Positions 1 to 10,973 are shown, counted from the first letter of the stretch. The stretch is 64,000 nt of DNA from Lactarius indigo (GCA_025766275.1 JAFKAC010000034.1:124001-188000); one strand, 5' to 3'. Translations and numbers: made by a program. The notes: a model not told the origin generated them from the sequence alone.

Positions 1-239
1 AGCATTCTAGCATATCTCACCATAGTTACCTTGCCACTGTGAGTATGCCTCTTATGTCTGCTGATCATCAACGACATGGTTACACTGTAGCTTATTGACA
101 GGACTGAGGTTGTATGAGAAATGTAATGATAGGAAGCTTGTTGAAGGACAGAGAGACTCAGGCCAAAAAGTCTCACCTGAGAACTTGGTCTGAGTTGGAT
201 GTATATACAGAGTTACCTCAGGTGGAATTGATCAATTAG

Positions 240-947
240 TTAAAGTGTAGTTATATATGGGTCTCTCTGGTCTTGTTATCTGACCTCCTGGAGTGGAATT
301 GATTGATTATACATTGGGGTTATATTGTGTCTTCATCTGTTACCAGGGAACTATTTGCTATGTGGAGTTGGGGGTTATATTGTTGTTAAGTAAGGTAGAA
401 AAGGTGTGATGTTATGTTGACAGCCTTTATAACTTGCAAGGTCAGGTAGTAATATTGGTGATAGTCTGTGTTCTATTAGGGAATCATATCTGTAAGATGT
501 GCATAAGGAGATTTGCATTATCTGTGACCCATTTGTAACATATACCAATGGCAGGCACAATGTGCTGCTCTGTATGCCGGAGAGCGAGCAGTGTGAGCAA
601 TCTGTGCTATACAGAGCAGCACATTGTGCCTGCCATTGGTATATGTTACAAATGGGTCACAGATAATGCAAATCTCCTTATGCACATCTCACAGATATGA
701 TTCCCTAATAGAACACAGACTATCACCAATATTACTACCTGACCTTGCAAGTTATAAAGGCTGTCAACATAACATCACACCTTTTCTACCTTACTTAACA
801 ACAATATAACCCCCAACTCCACATAGCAAATAGTTCCCTGGTAACAGATGAAGACACAATATAACCCCAATGTATAATCAATCAATTCCACTCCAGGAGG
901 TCAGATAACAAGACCAGAGAGACCCATACTATATAACTACACTTTAA
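240..947. repeat. Large near-perfect inverted repeat (fold-back structure)
   Basis: The left arm (240-575) is the reverse complement of the right arm (609-947), with a 33-base spacer at 576-608. The arms differ by only one substitution (near 497/688) and a 3-base insertion near the outer end of the right arm. Both arms therefore encode the same meaningless 61-residue open frame. The arms contain no recognisable coding domain. Such a structure can be a fold-back element, two recent opposed copies of one repeat, or an assembly artefact at a long-read turn-around. The small differences between arms argue mildly for a real duplication. Confidence 0.9.
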
Positions 948-952
948 GTAAT

Positions 953-1293
953 GGCCCCGCGTTTGACCATCATGGTCAAATGCGGGCCTCCAAAGTCTAT
1001 CTGTATCAATGAAGGCCTATGGTCATGTTTGTACTCGAAGTATATGTTTTATTGTATTTCGAGTTGAATGGCATGTCCAGTGTGCCTATACAGGCCCGCC
1101 TTTGACCATAATGGTCAAACGCGGGCCAAGTAATGGTCCCGCATTTGACCATGATGGTCAAACGCGGGCCAAGTAATGGTCCCGCATTTGACCACCATGG
1201 TCAAACGCGGGCCAAGTAACGGCCCTGCGTTTGACCATGATGGTCAAATGCGGGCCAAGTAATGGTCCCACATTTGTCCATGGTGGTCAAATG
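953..1293. repeat. Array of palindromic 43-base units
   Basis: Six copies of a roughly 36-base palindrome with core TTTGACCAtnATGGTCAAA flanked by GC-rich ends (GGNCCCGC / GCGGGCC). Copies lie at 953-988, 1093-1127, 1135-1170, 1178-1213, 1221-1256 and, with a degenerate right half, 1264-1293. The last five are in tandem with a 42-43 base period and an AAGTAAT linker. Each unit could fold into a hairpin of about 17 base pairs. No function is known to me. Confidence 0.9.
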
Positions 1294-1339
1294 AAGAGTC
1301 ATTATTTGGATATACGTGGTAACCCTAAGTCAAATTTCC

Positions 1340-2020
1340 AATCAGAACCCACTGTGAACCATGAACCTAGTTATAATTCGTCCATATATAATACGATGCC
1401 CTGTTTCGGGATTGATGGGCATAAGGTGTTGCTGTGACTCTTGTCTGATTGCTTCGGCCGCTTCTCGCACCACTTGTTCTCTGACGGTCATAATTTCTTC
1501 AGCCGTCATGGTGGTGGTTGCCATTTCTGCTGCTGATGACCGTACGTGAATGACTTCTGGCTGGTCTGAAATATGTAGAGACTCAGCTTGTTGGATGGTG
1601 TACTGCTCAATAGGTCCGACGCTTGCAGGTCGATTTTCTTCACTTTGTTCGTCCTCTTCAGTTTCTTCGCTGACCGCTTCTCCAGTGGAGTGTTCTTGTA
1701 ATTGGCCATCAATGGGTCCCCAATCAGCTTATGAATTGAGCTCACGCGCGTCAATGTCACACTGGTATTGTCTTCCTGCTGGTCTGACGACGTCCCAGCG
1801 GTGGTCTATAGGGTTCCACGTAATTTCTACCCAACACAGGTGGTCAAAATTGAACTTAACAGGTCTAAACCTTGTAGGTCCGTTGAACTCTACAAAGTAG
1901 CTGCTCCTAGGAATCGGGTTGGTACGTTGCGGTCTCCTCTTCGGTCTAGATGATAAGGACAGAAGTTCGTCCACTGGTCTCTGGTATTGACAGTCGCCAC
2001 AATGAATATCTTGGTCTTAA
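1340..2020 (-). mobile_element. Decayed Gag-like fragment of an LTR retrotransposon (copy 1)
   Basis: Reading the minus strand away from the LTR at 2021-2456, the internal sequence begins TTAAGACCAAGAT and soon enters a Gag-like frame (about 1974-1729) containing YFVEFNGPTRFRPVKFNF and a Trp/Pro-rich stretch (WNPIDHRWDVVRPAG). The frame then continues in other phases to about 1340. It is clearly homologous to the copy at 5508-6065. Frames are broken, so this is a relic. No protease, reverse transcriptase or integrase follows; the element is truncated before the palindromic array. The superfamily is not provable from this part; Ty3/Gypsy-like is an inference. Confidence 0.6.
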
Positions 2021-2456
2021 TGTAACACCATCACGACGTTAGCTCGACTTGAGCTCGATAAGGCGACTCTGTGACTTAGCTAATCACGTCTCAAGACGTA
2101 TGGCACGAAGGCAACTTCTAGATGTTCAAAGACACTAGTATTACTGCGGTGCCCTGATCGAATCAGGGTAGAGACTTTAAGATGCGAAGACGGGAAAGTG
2201 ACGATTGAAGAAGACCAAGATGGCGTATCTTGGTCTTCCGCAGCTACCTTAAATACAAGAAAAGCAGGCTTTCAAGCGCTGCTATGAGTCACCATATCGT
2301 AGCATCCGACGTATCGCGTAAGTACCGCAATCCTACTACTACTACTACCTGTACTAGGATCGAGTCATCTCATAACACCTAACTCCTATCGTAAATGCCG
2401 AGTCCGTGACTAATCTACCCTACTGCCATAGTCACAACTGGTACAGTAGGGGTCCA
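2021..2456 (-). repeat. 5' LTR, copy 1 of a three-member LTR family
   Basis: About 430 bases, homologous to 5058-5494 (opposite orientation) and 6085-6592 (same orientation). Read on the minus strand it starts near TGGACCCCTACTGTACC and ends GTTACA, followed by the TTAAGACCAAGAT internal start shared with copy 3. It carries an AT-rich TATA-like stretch and the motif AAGACCAAGATACGCCATCT. It sits inside the copia-type Gag-protease frame and so marks a nested insertion. The outer boundary is uncertain by about 12 bases. Confidence 0.75.
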
Positions 2457-3716
2457 ATGCGTGCGATCATAACATAGGGCGTGCATCGACAAGAAGCGTG
2501 TCTTCACCTGTGGTAGGTGTAGCACATTACTGAGGATGATAGAGATTCCCTGGCTCGTTGTAAAGATGACAGACCCAACACCCACTTGGTCTATGGTGGA
2601 CTTATCCCCTAGGCGTACAGTGCCTTTGGTTGGGGTATAGTCTTTGAAGTCAGACCAATGTGGTGTAATGTGGTGTGTGGCACCACTGTCCATCATCCAA
2701 CGCACACGCGAGGCAGCATACAAGGCAACACTAATTGATTCAGAGGCCCAATCTATCTTGGGCTCTACAACCTCTGTGATAGAGGCAGTGGTGGGTACTA
2801 GGACATGACTATTGGCAGCCTTGTTGCCTGTTTTCTCCTTCTCCTTTGCGTCAGCCTCATCCTTCTTCCTCTTTCTGCAGTCTGGCTTGATATGGCCCTT
2901 TTTATTGCAGTAGTGACAAGTTAGACCAGAGTGGTCCTTCTTGCCTTTCTTGCCCGTCGACCTGATGGGGGCCACCTTGTTGAGGGAGGAGCCAGAGGGC
3001 CCGGAGCGGCGAGCTTCTTCCGACACTATGCGCGCTATGATCTCAGCGTGCTTGAGTGTGGATGGTGCCCCACTGGCGAGGATAGTAGAGGCCAACACCT
3101 CATAAGAGGGCGGCAATGCGTGGAGGAGAATGAGACAGTACTGGACGTCAGAGACACCCATCTGTGCATTGGAAAGGGCAACCCTAAGCTTATTGAGCTT
3201 GGCCAGCTGAGCGGCCATGGGTGCGGAGTCGTCGAGGCGGGCTTGAGTTATCTGAATCCACAAATTAAAGATGGTGGTGCTGCCCAAAGCACCTCCATAT
3301 ACGTCCTTGAGCTTGGCCCACTTGTCCTTAAAGGTAGGATAGGCAGTGTTGTCTGCCACAAGCGAGTAGACATCTGGTTTGAGGTAGAGGTGGAGGTACG
3401 CCTTGGAACAATGCTGGACTGAGTCCCACTCATCTGTAGTGATACCAGATGGGGGTGTGTCCAGAGTGAACACATCCTCAGCTTCGTGCAGCGTGAGGAT
3501 GGCCTCAATGGTCCCAGACCATTTGTTCCAACCAGTGCTATCAAACTGTTCAAGGCGGATGCCAGAGGGCATGCCAAAGGTTGCACCATACGTGGCAGAT
3601 ACGCGTGTGGAGGGAGTGGATCCAGAAGGAGGAGGGAGTGAGCCTCCTGCAGAGCCACCAGTGGGGCTGGGAGGAGCACCAGCACCGGTAGCAGGGGTAG
3701 ATGAAGAGCCAGACAT
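2457..3716 (-). pseudogene. Ty1/copia-type retrotransposon Gag-protease, truncated
   Basis: An uninterrupted minus-strand frame starts with Met at 3716. A Ser/Thr/Pro/Gly-rich leader is followed by a copia-type Gag domain (UBN2-like, with W-x-x-W and a long helical middle). A CCHC zinc knuckle (CHYCNKKGHIKPDC, about residues 266-279) binds nucleic acid, then comes an aspartic protease start with the active-site motif DSGATHH. The frame should continue into integrase and reverse transcriptase, but at about 2457 it runs into the LTR of another element. The Gag part itself looks undamaged. It belongs to the Pseudoviridae-like endogenous element class; annotated as a broken relic only. Confidence 0.9.
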
Positions 3717-5057
3717 TGGGATGATTTATCTATCGCCAAGGAGCAGTCAGCGACAGTGCTTCATAGTTGCAAGACAAAGATAGAGGGGGGTACCACTCCT
3801 GTCTGTGATTCTGTAAGGCCAGAACGCTAACGCATCCTGCCTCCTGATAGTATGCCAGTGATACAAGGGCTAGGCCCAGGTTGGAAGAGTCCCTTTGCCA
3901 TACCATGAGCTAGCTGCCAGCCAGGATGTGTTCAAGACACAGCTCAAATGGTTTGCGTCAGGGGGAAGGTGAAGGGATTGCTTTCAGAGCCCAAGGCTGT
4001 CTACCTCAGCCTTCTCGGCCTGTTGGTTGCCTCATCGCCACAAGTGGCTTTACTGAATCCTTTCCCATTGCCACTACAAGGCAGGTATCTGGTTGCAGAA
4101 CACCATAGTGGTGAACACCCCCCAGAGCCTGAACCAGGTTTTACACTCCCATGGTGAGGAGATCCTGCGCTCAGTGTGGAGCACCAGAGACAGCTGGCAC
4201 TAAGCTCCACAATACACAGCCCAGTGGGCCATGCACGCCTGGATATTTTGAAGTTAAGGGGCTACCAGACCCAGTCTCCTTGCGCATAGCACAGGGGCTA
4301 GGAAAACAGTAGGGGTGAAAGTAGGACTACTGGGCAGTACATACACAGGAGGTTCCTCAGCAGAGACAAGTGGTGCCCCACTGTCCTCTGCCTTGGGCAA
4401 GGCTGGTAAGGCCCCAGACAGACCTTAGCCTGGTGTGTCCTCCTAGGAAGACAGTGACCAGCCAAGTGGAGTGGCTAGGGCACCAGGGCCCATAACCTGA
4501 TGAACAGCACACATAGATAGCTTACTCACAGAGGGACAAAGTGTTCTGTGGTGAGATAAGCTGGGTGGCTGGAAAGCAGCAACAGGAGATCTAGCAAGGT
4601 AAAGCAGAAGTGTCTGGCACACACAACAGTGAGGAACTGATGATACATTGGAGAGGAGGAGACATACCTGGCACACACAACAGTGAGGAACTGATGTGGA
4701 CCAGGAGTGTACAAGCCTACTACTTATACTATACAGGCAGGTGACACTACTACAAGGTGAGTAACAGGGTGTCACAGAATACAAGGGACGCATTGTTCTA
4801 CAACAGGACAAAGGAGTGTGTGTAAAGGGAACAAGGCGTGCAAGAACAAGGAAAGTCCAGACCAAATGATATCATAGTGACATCATAATAAACATAGTGC
4901 TAAAAAGGAGAACAAGAGATGGAGAACAATGAAGAGTCCAGAGTAGTCTACATGATGTCATTGTACAGTGATGTCATACATGACGCAATGATAAGCGCTA
5001 GATTGTACAGATCAGAAGTAAGTAATCTACATGTCCATTTTGTTATGGTTTCGGCAT
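3717..5057. mobile_element. Probable 5' leader and LTR region of the copia-type element
   Basis: This stretch lies upstream of the copia-type Gag on the minus strand and contains no credible gene. It probably includes that element's 5' LTR and leader, but with a single copy in view the LTR ends cannot be fixed. It contains a direct repeat of about 28 bases (TGGCACACACAACAGTGAGG...) at about 4614-4642 and 4673-4701. Near 4950-4990 there are several TGATGTCAT/TGACGCAAT motifs resembling CRE/AP-1 sites. Both kinds of motif are common in LTR promoters. Confidence 0.4.
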
Positions 5058-5494
5058 TGAACCCTTACTGTACTGGTTGTGACTACAGCGGTAAGGTAGA
5101 TTAGTCACGGACTCGGCCTTTACGATAGGAGTTAGGTGTTGAGGGGGTGACTCGATCCTAGTACAGGGAGTAGTAGTATTAGGATTGCAATACTTACGCG
5201 ATACATCGGATGCTACGATACTGTGACTCATAGCAGCGCTTGAAAGCCTGCTCTTCGTGTATTTAAGGAAGTTGTGGAAGACCAAGACACGCCATCTTGG
5301 TCTTCTTCAATCGTCACTTCTTGTCTCGAATCTCATTCGCTTCTTCCCTCTATACTAGAGAGTGTCGCCTGGACTTCTGTCTGGTATCTTCGAATATCCA
5401 GAATTGCCTTCGTGCCATACGCCTTCGGCGTGATTAGCTAAGTCGTAGTCACCTTTATACGCTCAAGTCGAGCTGACGCTGTGACGGCATTACA
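5058..5494 (+). repeat. Probable solo LTR, copy 2 of the LTR family, opposite orientation
   Basis: Homologous to LTR copies 1 and 3 but in plus orientation. It begins near TGAACCCTTACTGTACTGG and ends CGGCATTACA. The base sequence to its right does not match the TTAAGACCAAGAT internal start found after copies 1 and 3, and no internal region of the right polarity is visible on its left. It is therefore best read as a solo LTR or end fragment lying next to the Gag relic of copy 3. No convincing target-site duplication was seen. Confidence 0.65.
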
Positions 5495-5507
5495 CATTTA
5501 ATCTAAT

Positions 5508-6084
5508 CTAAAGCAGTCCATGCTGCAGGTCTGGTCCATACGAGCCGCTAAGTGCGCAAGGGTCACTTATCAACAGTGCGGACTCAGCTCTTTCGACGAG
5601 GAAGTCTTGCACGGCTCCTCCGCTACTCTCTGTCTGGTCCGGTCGCCTTCCTTGACTTTCTTCTTCGTCGTCTTCTTGGCTTTGCTTGTCTTCACTGGTC
5701 TCTTCTGACACGGCTTCTCCAGTAGTATGTTCTCATATTTGTCCGTCGATGGGGCCCCAATCTGCCCTGCTATTGAGTTCTCACGCATCAATGTCGCAGC
5801 GATATCTCGGTCCTGCTGGTCTGATGACGTCCCAATGTGCATCTATAGGGTTCCACGTAACTTCCATCCAACACAAATGTTCAAAGTTGAACTCAACTGG
5901 TCGGAACCTGCTTGGTCCATTAAACTCTACAAAGTATCCTGTTTCTTCTGCTCTGTCCCTCCAGGATGCGGCACCTAGAAAGCGCGTAGGGACGTTACGA
6001 TCTCCTCTTCTAGGGAGCGAATAGGGACGGAAGCTCATCCACTGATCTCTTGTTGTTACGGCCACGATGAGATCTTGGTCTTAA
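5508..6084 (-). mobile_element. Decayed Gag-like fragment of an LTR retrotransposon (copy 3)
   Basis: Minus-strand frame starting near 6065, just inside LTR copy 3. It contains RDQWMSFRPYSLPRRGDRNV, then the conserved YFVEFNGPSRFRPVEFNFEH and WNPIDAHWDVIRPAG blocks also seen in copy 1. A Lys-rich tail follows in a shifted frame down to about 5508. The repeated conservation of these blocks between two decayed copies supports a genuine ancestral Gag. The remainder of the element is missing. Confidence 0.6.
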
Positions 6085-6592
6085 TGTAACGTTGTCACGA
6101 CATTAGCTCGACTTGAGCTCGATGAAGGCGATAACAACTTAGCGAATGTCTCAACACGACAACACGAAGGTCTGTGTTCTTGCCTTAGTGAATACTCGGA
6201 GGTACACCGGCAAGACTGCTTGACTTGTACTCGATCACGACAGAAGTCAGATGTGAACTTAGCGAGGGGTGAAGAGAGAGAAAAAGTAAGAGGAAACAAG
6301 TGATGATTCAAGAAGACCAAGATGGCGTATCTTGGTCTTCACCATACAGTTTAAATACACAAGTCGAGCAGGCTTAGAAGCGCTGCTATGAGTCACAGTA
6401 GGTAGCGTCCAACGTATCGCAGAAACATCGCAAAACTAATACTACTAGTACCTGTACTAGTATCGAGTCATCCAGGCACCACTCAGTCAGCTATCCAGTC
6501 GTATCACCTATCGTACTGCCTAATCACCGTAGTTAAGTCCGCAACTAATATACCTTACCGCCGTAGTTGCAACCAGTACAGTAAGGGTCTGT
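6085..6592 (-). repeat. 5' LTR, copy 3 of the LTR family
   Basis: About 500 bases. The inner end is TGTAACGTTGTCACGAC on the plus strand and the outer end is near GTACAGTAAGGGTCT. It contains TTTAAATA, a TATA-like box on the minus strand about 265 bases from the inner end. It interrupts the Gag-like frame of the element lying at 6593-7170, so it inserted later than that element. The outer edge is uncertain by about 12 bases. Confidence 0.75.
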
Positions 6593-7170
6593 GCGTCAGT
6601 CCGAGTCGAAACGTTACATGGAGGGCCACTTCCGCCTGCCGGCGCACTTCCTCCCAAAGGATGTCCTCCACTACTTGGAGCAGCCGCAGAGGAGGACGCT
6701 CCTCCACTGGGTTGGCCGCCTCCTGATTGGGTGAGGGTGGTTGCGAGTTGAGTTTGGGTGGTGGACATGTCGGCATATGATGCGAAGTCGACTGTTCTGG
6801 TGATAGTGGGTGTAAGGGTAGGATCTGGGTTTTCACTGTCTGAGTCGGGTTCTGCGACGTCGGAGTCGATGTCAAGGCCTTGTACTCGAGCTTTTCCTGG
6901 TCCAAGTCTGAAGGATGCTGGTACCAGTTTGATTGAATACCAGGAGTTCTTCTTGTCTGAATAAGCAACGTAGGCCCAGACGTGTTGGTCTTCAATATAT
7001 TCAATAGGTTCGTAGGTGTTTTTGTCAGGGTCGAAGACGTAGTAGCCTGTGTCATGAGGAGTATTCCTCCAAACGGCCGTTCCTTTGATTGAGGGTCAGA
7101 GGTCATCGTCTGTGTGTCGTTCCAGGTATTCCTGGACAAACTTGGTTCGGCTTTGGCTAGTGAGAGCCAT
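6593..7170 (-). pseudogene. Gag-like reading frame of a second, related LTR element
   Basis: Starting at ATG 7170 on the minus strand the frame begins MALTSQSRTKFVQEYLERH and meets an in-frame TGA after 24 codons. It then continues in the same phase with YYVFDPDKNTYEPIEY, WAYVAYSDKKNSWYSIKLVP and a Ser/Thr/Gly-rich stretch until it is cut by the LTR ending at 6592. The layout (tyrosine/tryptophan blocks, then an acidic and a Gly-rich part) resembles the other Gag relics in this nest, which suggests a sister family. The single stop and the truncation make it a pseudogene. Confidence 0.55.
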
Positions 7171-7191
7171 GGTGTGAGAGACTAGACTTAA

Positions 7192-7698
7192 TGTAACGCC
7201 GCTACAGGGGCGTTGTGTACAACCTGTACTAAGTCAGTCGAATCGCAGTAACACAAGCTCCAAGGCTTGGTTTCAGTAGGGTGATGCACAAGGATCACAA
7301 GGACATTAGTCACTTGGATCGTAGAGGAATTGCTAAGACTCGAAGGTCTAGCAAAGGCAAGGGGGTTCGCGAGACAGTGAAGGGCACAAAGGCGTTTGAG
7401 TGTAGTATTACACAAGAAGTCTAGTCTACCATACAAGCTAGATAGAGCTAGGTTTAAATAGATAGCGACCTGTATGGCTGGTGCAAACAAATGGCGCCAT
7501 CGCCAGTCTTAGAACAAACGAGGGGACATAAAGGGAACAAAGGGGGATCGTACTGGGAATAATGGTGACTCACGTGGGGTCGCGCGTGAGTGGGAACACA
7601 ACGGAAACTAGCACATGTCGAACTTTATCAGAAGATAACATTGATAAGTAGGGCGCATGATAGGAACCGGAGAAACGTATAGTCCGCGTAATCGTACA
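7192..7698 (-). repeat. Probable 5' LTR of the second element
   Basis: The inner end (ATGTAACGCCGC) has the same TGTAAC...TTAAG junction as LTR copies 1 and 3. A TTTAAATA box lies about 261 bases from that end, the same spacing as in LTR copy 3. A GTACAGGG motif near 7694 matches the outer end of the other LTRs, giving an estimated length of about 507 bases. Only one copy is present, so the outer boundary is inferred. Confidence 0.45.
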
Positions 7699-7869
7699 GG
7701 GCTCGTATAGTATGGGAAAAGGAATAGTAGCATGTGAACGAATGAGTCCAGAGAAAATTGTAACAGTTATGGCCACTCAGAGCCGTTGCACATGGTGTAT
7801 GTGAGCCGGAGATGAAAGACCCCACTCAAACATTCAGGAAAGTCCTCTAAATTAGTCAACAATTTGGCA

Positions 7870-8175
7870 TTGGACGCTGGTACTTATGGGTTATTAACCC
7901 CCAAAAGGGTATGGGTTATTGGTTATTAGAGAGTTATGGGTTATGCTCACAAAATCCCCGCCTACCAACTCGGTGGACAGGAATGGGTATGGGTTACTGG
8001 AGAGTATAGGTTATCTGGGGTATGGGTTATCAGAGAGTCGACTGTACTATGATTTTTCGTTCAATGAGTCACGTGACATAATTATGTAATTATTTTCAAA
8101 AATGATAAATGACTTGTTAAGGTCGGCGTTGACCCGCTGGAAGTGTCACGTGGTGTCACGTGACATGTTAGGGGG
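7870..8175. repeat. TATGGGTTAT-rich stretch followed by clustered CACGTG sites
   Basis: Between 7887 and 8037 the word TATGGGTTAT or a close variant occurs about six times at irregular spacing. From 8070 to 8167 there are three perfect TCACGTG/CACGTGA sites, an AT-rich palindrome (AATTATGTAATTAT) and a run of nine G. The stretch lies just upstream of the DUF6535 gene and may be either a transposon end or its promoter. Confidence 0.5.
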
Positions 8176-8220
8176 GGGGTGAGCAAGGACAGTTTCCGAG
8201 TCCCGACCAATCGTTACTGT

Positions 8221-10973
8221 ATGGCTGCCCGGCAACAACATACGCGCCAGAATGTTACCCCTGCTCCTGAAAAACCTACATATAGTGACTCCTCTGGGGC
8301 CATCTTCTCTATGTACATCGACAGGGCACAAACATTTGACAAGGAATTTTTCGATAATTGCGACGGACATGCAAATGACATCCTCATCTATGTACGCTTC
8401 TGTTGTCAATCTCCAGGGACCTGATTGCTTACAGTGCTCTCTCTTTTCAGGCTGGCCTCTTCTCCTCAACGGTGGCTACTTTCATCGCTATCAGCTACCA
8501 GAACTTGCAGCAAGATCCAAATGTCATCACTCAGTCCCTCCTCGCACAGATATCCCAACAACTTTCTACTTCCACCACCGGCGGTACCACCAGTCCGGCA
8601 ATTCCATCCGTCCAAACTTCCTTCACCCCGGCGGTATCGGTGGTATTTATCAACTCGGTCTGGTTCCTCAGCCTCGTACTCAGTCTCACATGCGCGCTCA
8701 TGGCCACACTCCTGCGACAATGGGCCCGCAGGTATCTCCAGATGGTTCAACGGAACCATGCCCCTCATGTCCGTGCGCATATTCGGGAATACTTTGCACG
8801 AGGTGCACGCAGGTTCGGGATCTCTTGGCTTGTCGATGTCCTGCCATTCCTTCTTTTCATATCGATACTCCTGTTCTTCGCCGGACTCGTCGTCTTCGCC
8901 TTCCGAGCCAATCACGTCGTCGCATATTTCACACTCTCAATTGTGGCGTTCTGCCTTCTTTCGTACCTCACCCTCACACTGATGCCACTCTTCTCTCGTG
9001 ACTGTCTCTATTACACGCCCTTGACATCCCTCCTTTGGCCTTGTGCTCATAAGGTCTTAATCTTCCTCTTCTCGACTACCCATCTCTGTGCGAAGCATTT
9101 GCACGAAAAATGGGGAGCAGTTAGTGGGGCCGTGGTAGAGTTCCAGAACATTCAGAAGAACAAGTTCAAGTCCTTCTCAGAAGGGGTGATCTCCAATCTC
9201 GAGTACTCAGCGAAACGCATCTCAATGGAAATATACAGTTCGGCGCTCGGCTGGACGCTCAGCCAGCTCGACGAAGACCACGAACTCGAAAATTTTGCCG
9301 CAGGGATCCCTGGTCTGTATGAGTCTGAGGCCCTTACCACGTCCAACGACCCCGATGATCCACACCCCACTATTCACACCGTCCTCTCTGTCTTACCTGG
9401 GCCGACGAGCTTTAACGAGCCGCTCCCATGGAGCATCATTGGGCTCGCGCAGCGGGCAACGGCGAGCGACCTTTCAGAAACCCTCCGGCGACAAAGAATC
9501 AAGGCGTGCCTAAAGGCGCTCTACTACATTCCTGGCGCAATTCGTGACGTACTCGCTCCGTATGCTGCCGGGAGGCACTATTGCTTGGTGGCCCTACCAC
9601 TCCTGAACACCCCCGAGTCGCTTGAGATCATCGAGGAGTTGTGGGACACCCCCAGGGACGACGTCGCGCTTTCTGTACGATGTGCTGCGACGGTGATCGC
9701 TGCGTTCATGATTACCCCACCACGTCGTACGCTGGACATTTTCTTAGAAGACGTCCCATTTATCTGGGACGACGATGCCGGCAAGAAGTTCCTGTCGAAG
9801 CTACTTCGCCTAGGCGCCGGCCCTGGTTTGAACGATGGCGCCGTCCCTAGCGTGAACAATAACGTAGTCTACGAGGAGGACGAAAACGTTCTCAACGACG
9901 CTAGTGTTGACGTTGCTACTGACGCCGATTTGCACAACGATGATGCGCGGCTTCAGAACCTTGGGCGCTTCCTCGAGGACATCGGGAACGGGGTCAAGTA
10001 CATGGGCATGCCCTGGTTGACATCGGACAGCGCGCAACCAATCCACCAAGAGCGCCGTGCTCTCTTCGATGCCCGCAATACGGAACAATACCGGGCCGGT
10101 AGCGGCATATCCAATCAGCACGGCGACCGCGCGTCGCCTGTGTTCATTCGCGCCGCGCAGCAGGACCTCATCACGCTCACGCTCGAGATACTCACACGGG
10201 ATTCTGTCGCAAATTTTGCTCCGCCGCAATTCGAGGCGTTCCATCACGCTCACACAGAACTTCGTCAACTGGCAGATGCTGAGATACTCTCAGAGACGCT
10301 AGAGGTGTCACTGCCACCATTTTTAGCTCAATTTTCCGATCGGTCATCGCCACGGACTTTGGGAACGCCGCTTCCACGGCCTTTGACTCAAATTCTGAGA
10401 CAACCGTTGACCCCGTTGCAGACACAGTCGCGGAGATCGTCGCGGGCCCGGTCAATGGCCCAGTCGGTGGTCCGGTCGCTGGGCCGGTCGCTGGAACGGT
10501 CGCGAACAAGGCCGCTGGCACAGTCTCTTGCGCAGTCGCTGACACCATCTCAGCCCCAGTGGCTTACGCCGTCATCGCCACCATCACTGCCACAGTCTGC
10601 ATCGCAGTCGCTGCCACACCTCCTGACACAGTCGCTTTCACAGTCGCCACTACTGGCCCGGGGGCCGGCGGTACCGGCCCCGTCTCCGGTGCATACCCAA
10701 GTTACGTCAGGGGAAGTGAAGCGGACTCAAGGGCAAGCCGGGGATGGCGTCGAGATGGCTACGCGCGCGCCGCGACCAATCCTGGAGGGCATTGGGGTCC
10801 TTCCGCAGATAGAGGACCTACCGACGGTGCACGTTCGTCTTTCAACAACCCTTACGCCACAGGCCGTATCAGCAGGTCCCTCTCGCCTGTCTTCGATTTC
10901 CTTGTCGTCGGTGCAATACGCTGCCTCTCCCGGGGACCAGGGCTTTTCAGATTCGACAAGCGCGCATGTGTGA
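8221..10973 (+). CDS. DUF6535-domain multi-pass membrane protein
   Basis: Two exons (8221-8391, 8451-10973) joined by a 59-base intron give a protein of 897 residues. The start is ATG 8221; no upstream in-frame ATG is seen. The DUF6535 domain covers roughly residues 35-240: the characteristic F-D-K-E-F-F-D-N-C-D-G-H-A-N-D-I-L-I-Y-A-G-L-F-S stretch crosses the intron, followed by three more hydrophobic helices near residues 105-130, 165-190 and 195-215. The middle part is soluble and has no recognised fold. From about residue 700 the chain is a low-complexity Ser/Gln/Leu/Pro tail. The family is expanded in Agaricomycetes and its function is unknown. The last roughly 240 bases of coding sequence are duplicated downstream. 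Confidence 0.85.

Noticed and set aside
375..809. Identical 61-codon frames on opposite strands
   Set aside because: They are the two arms of the inverted repeat read in mirror image, with no domain or start context.
2931..3422. 163-codon plus-strand frame
   Set aside because: Antisense shadow of the copia-type Gag-protease frame.
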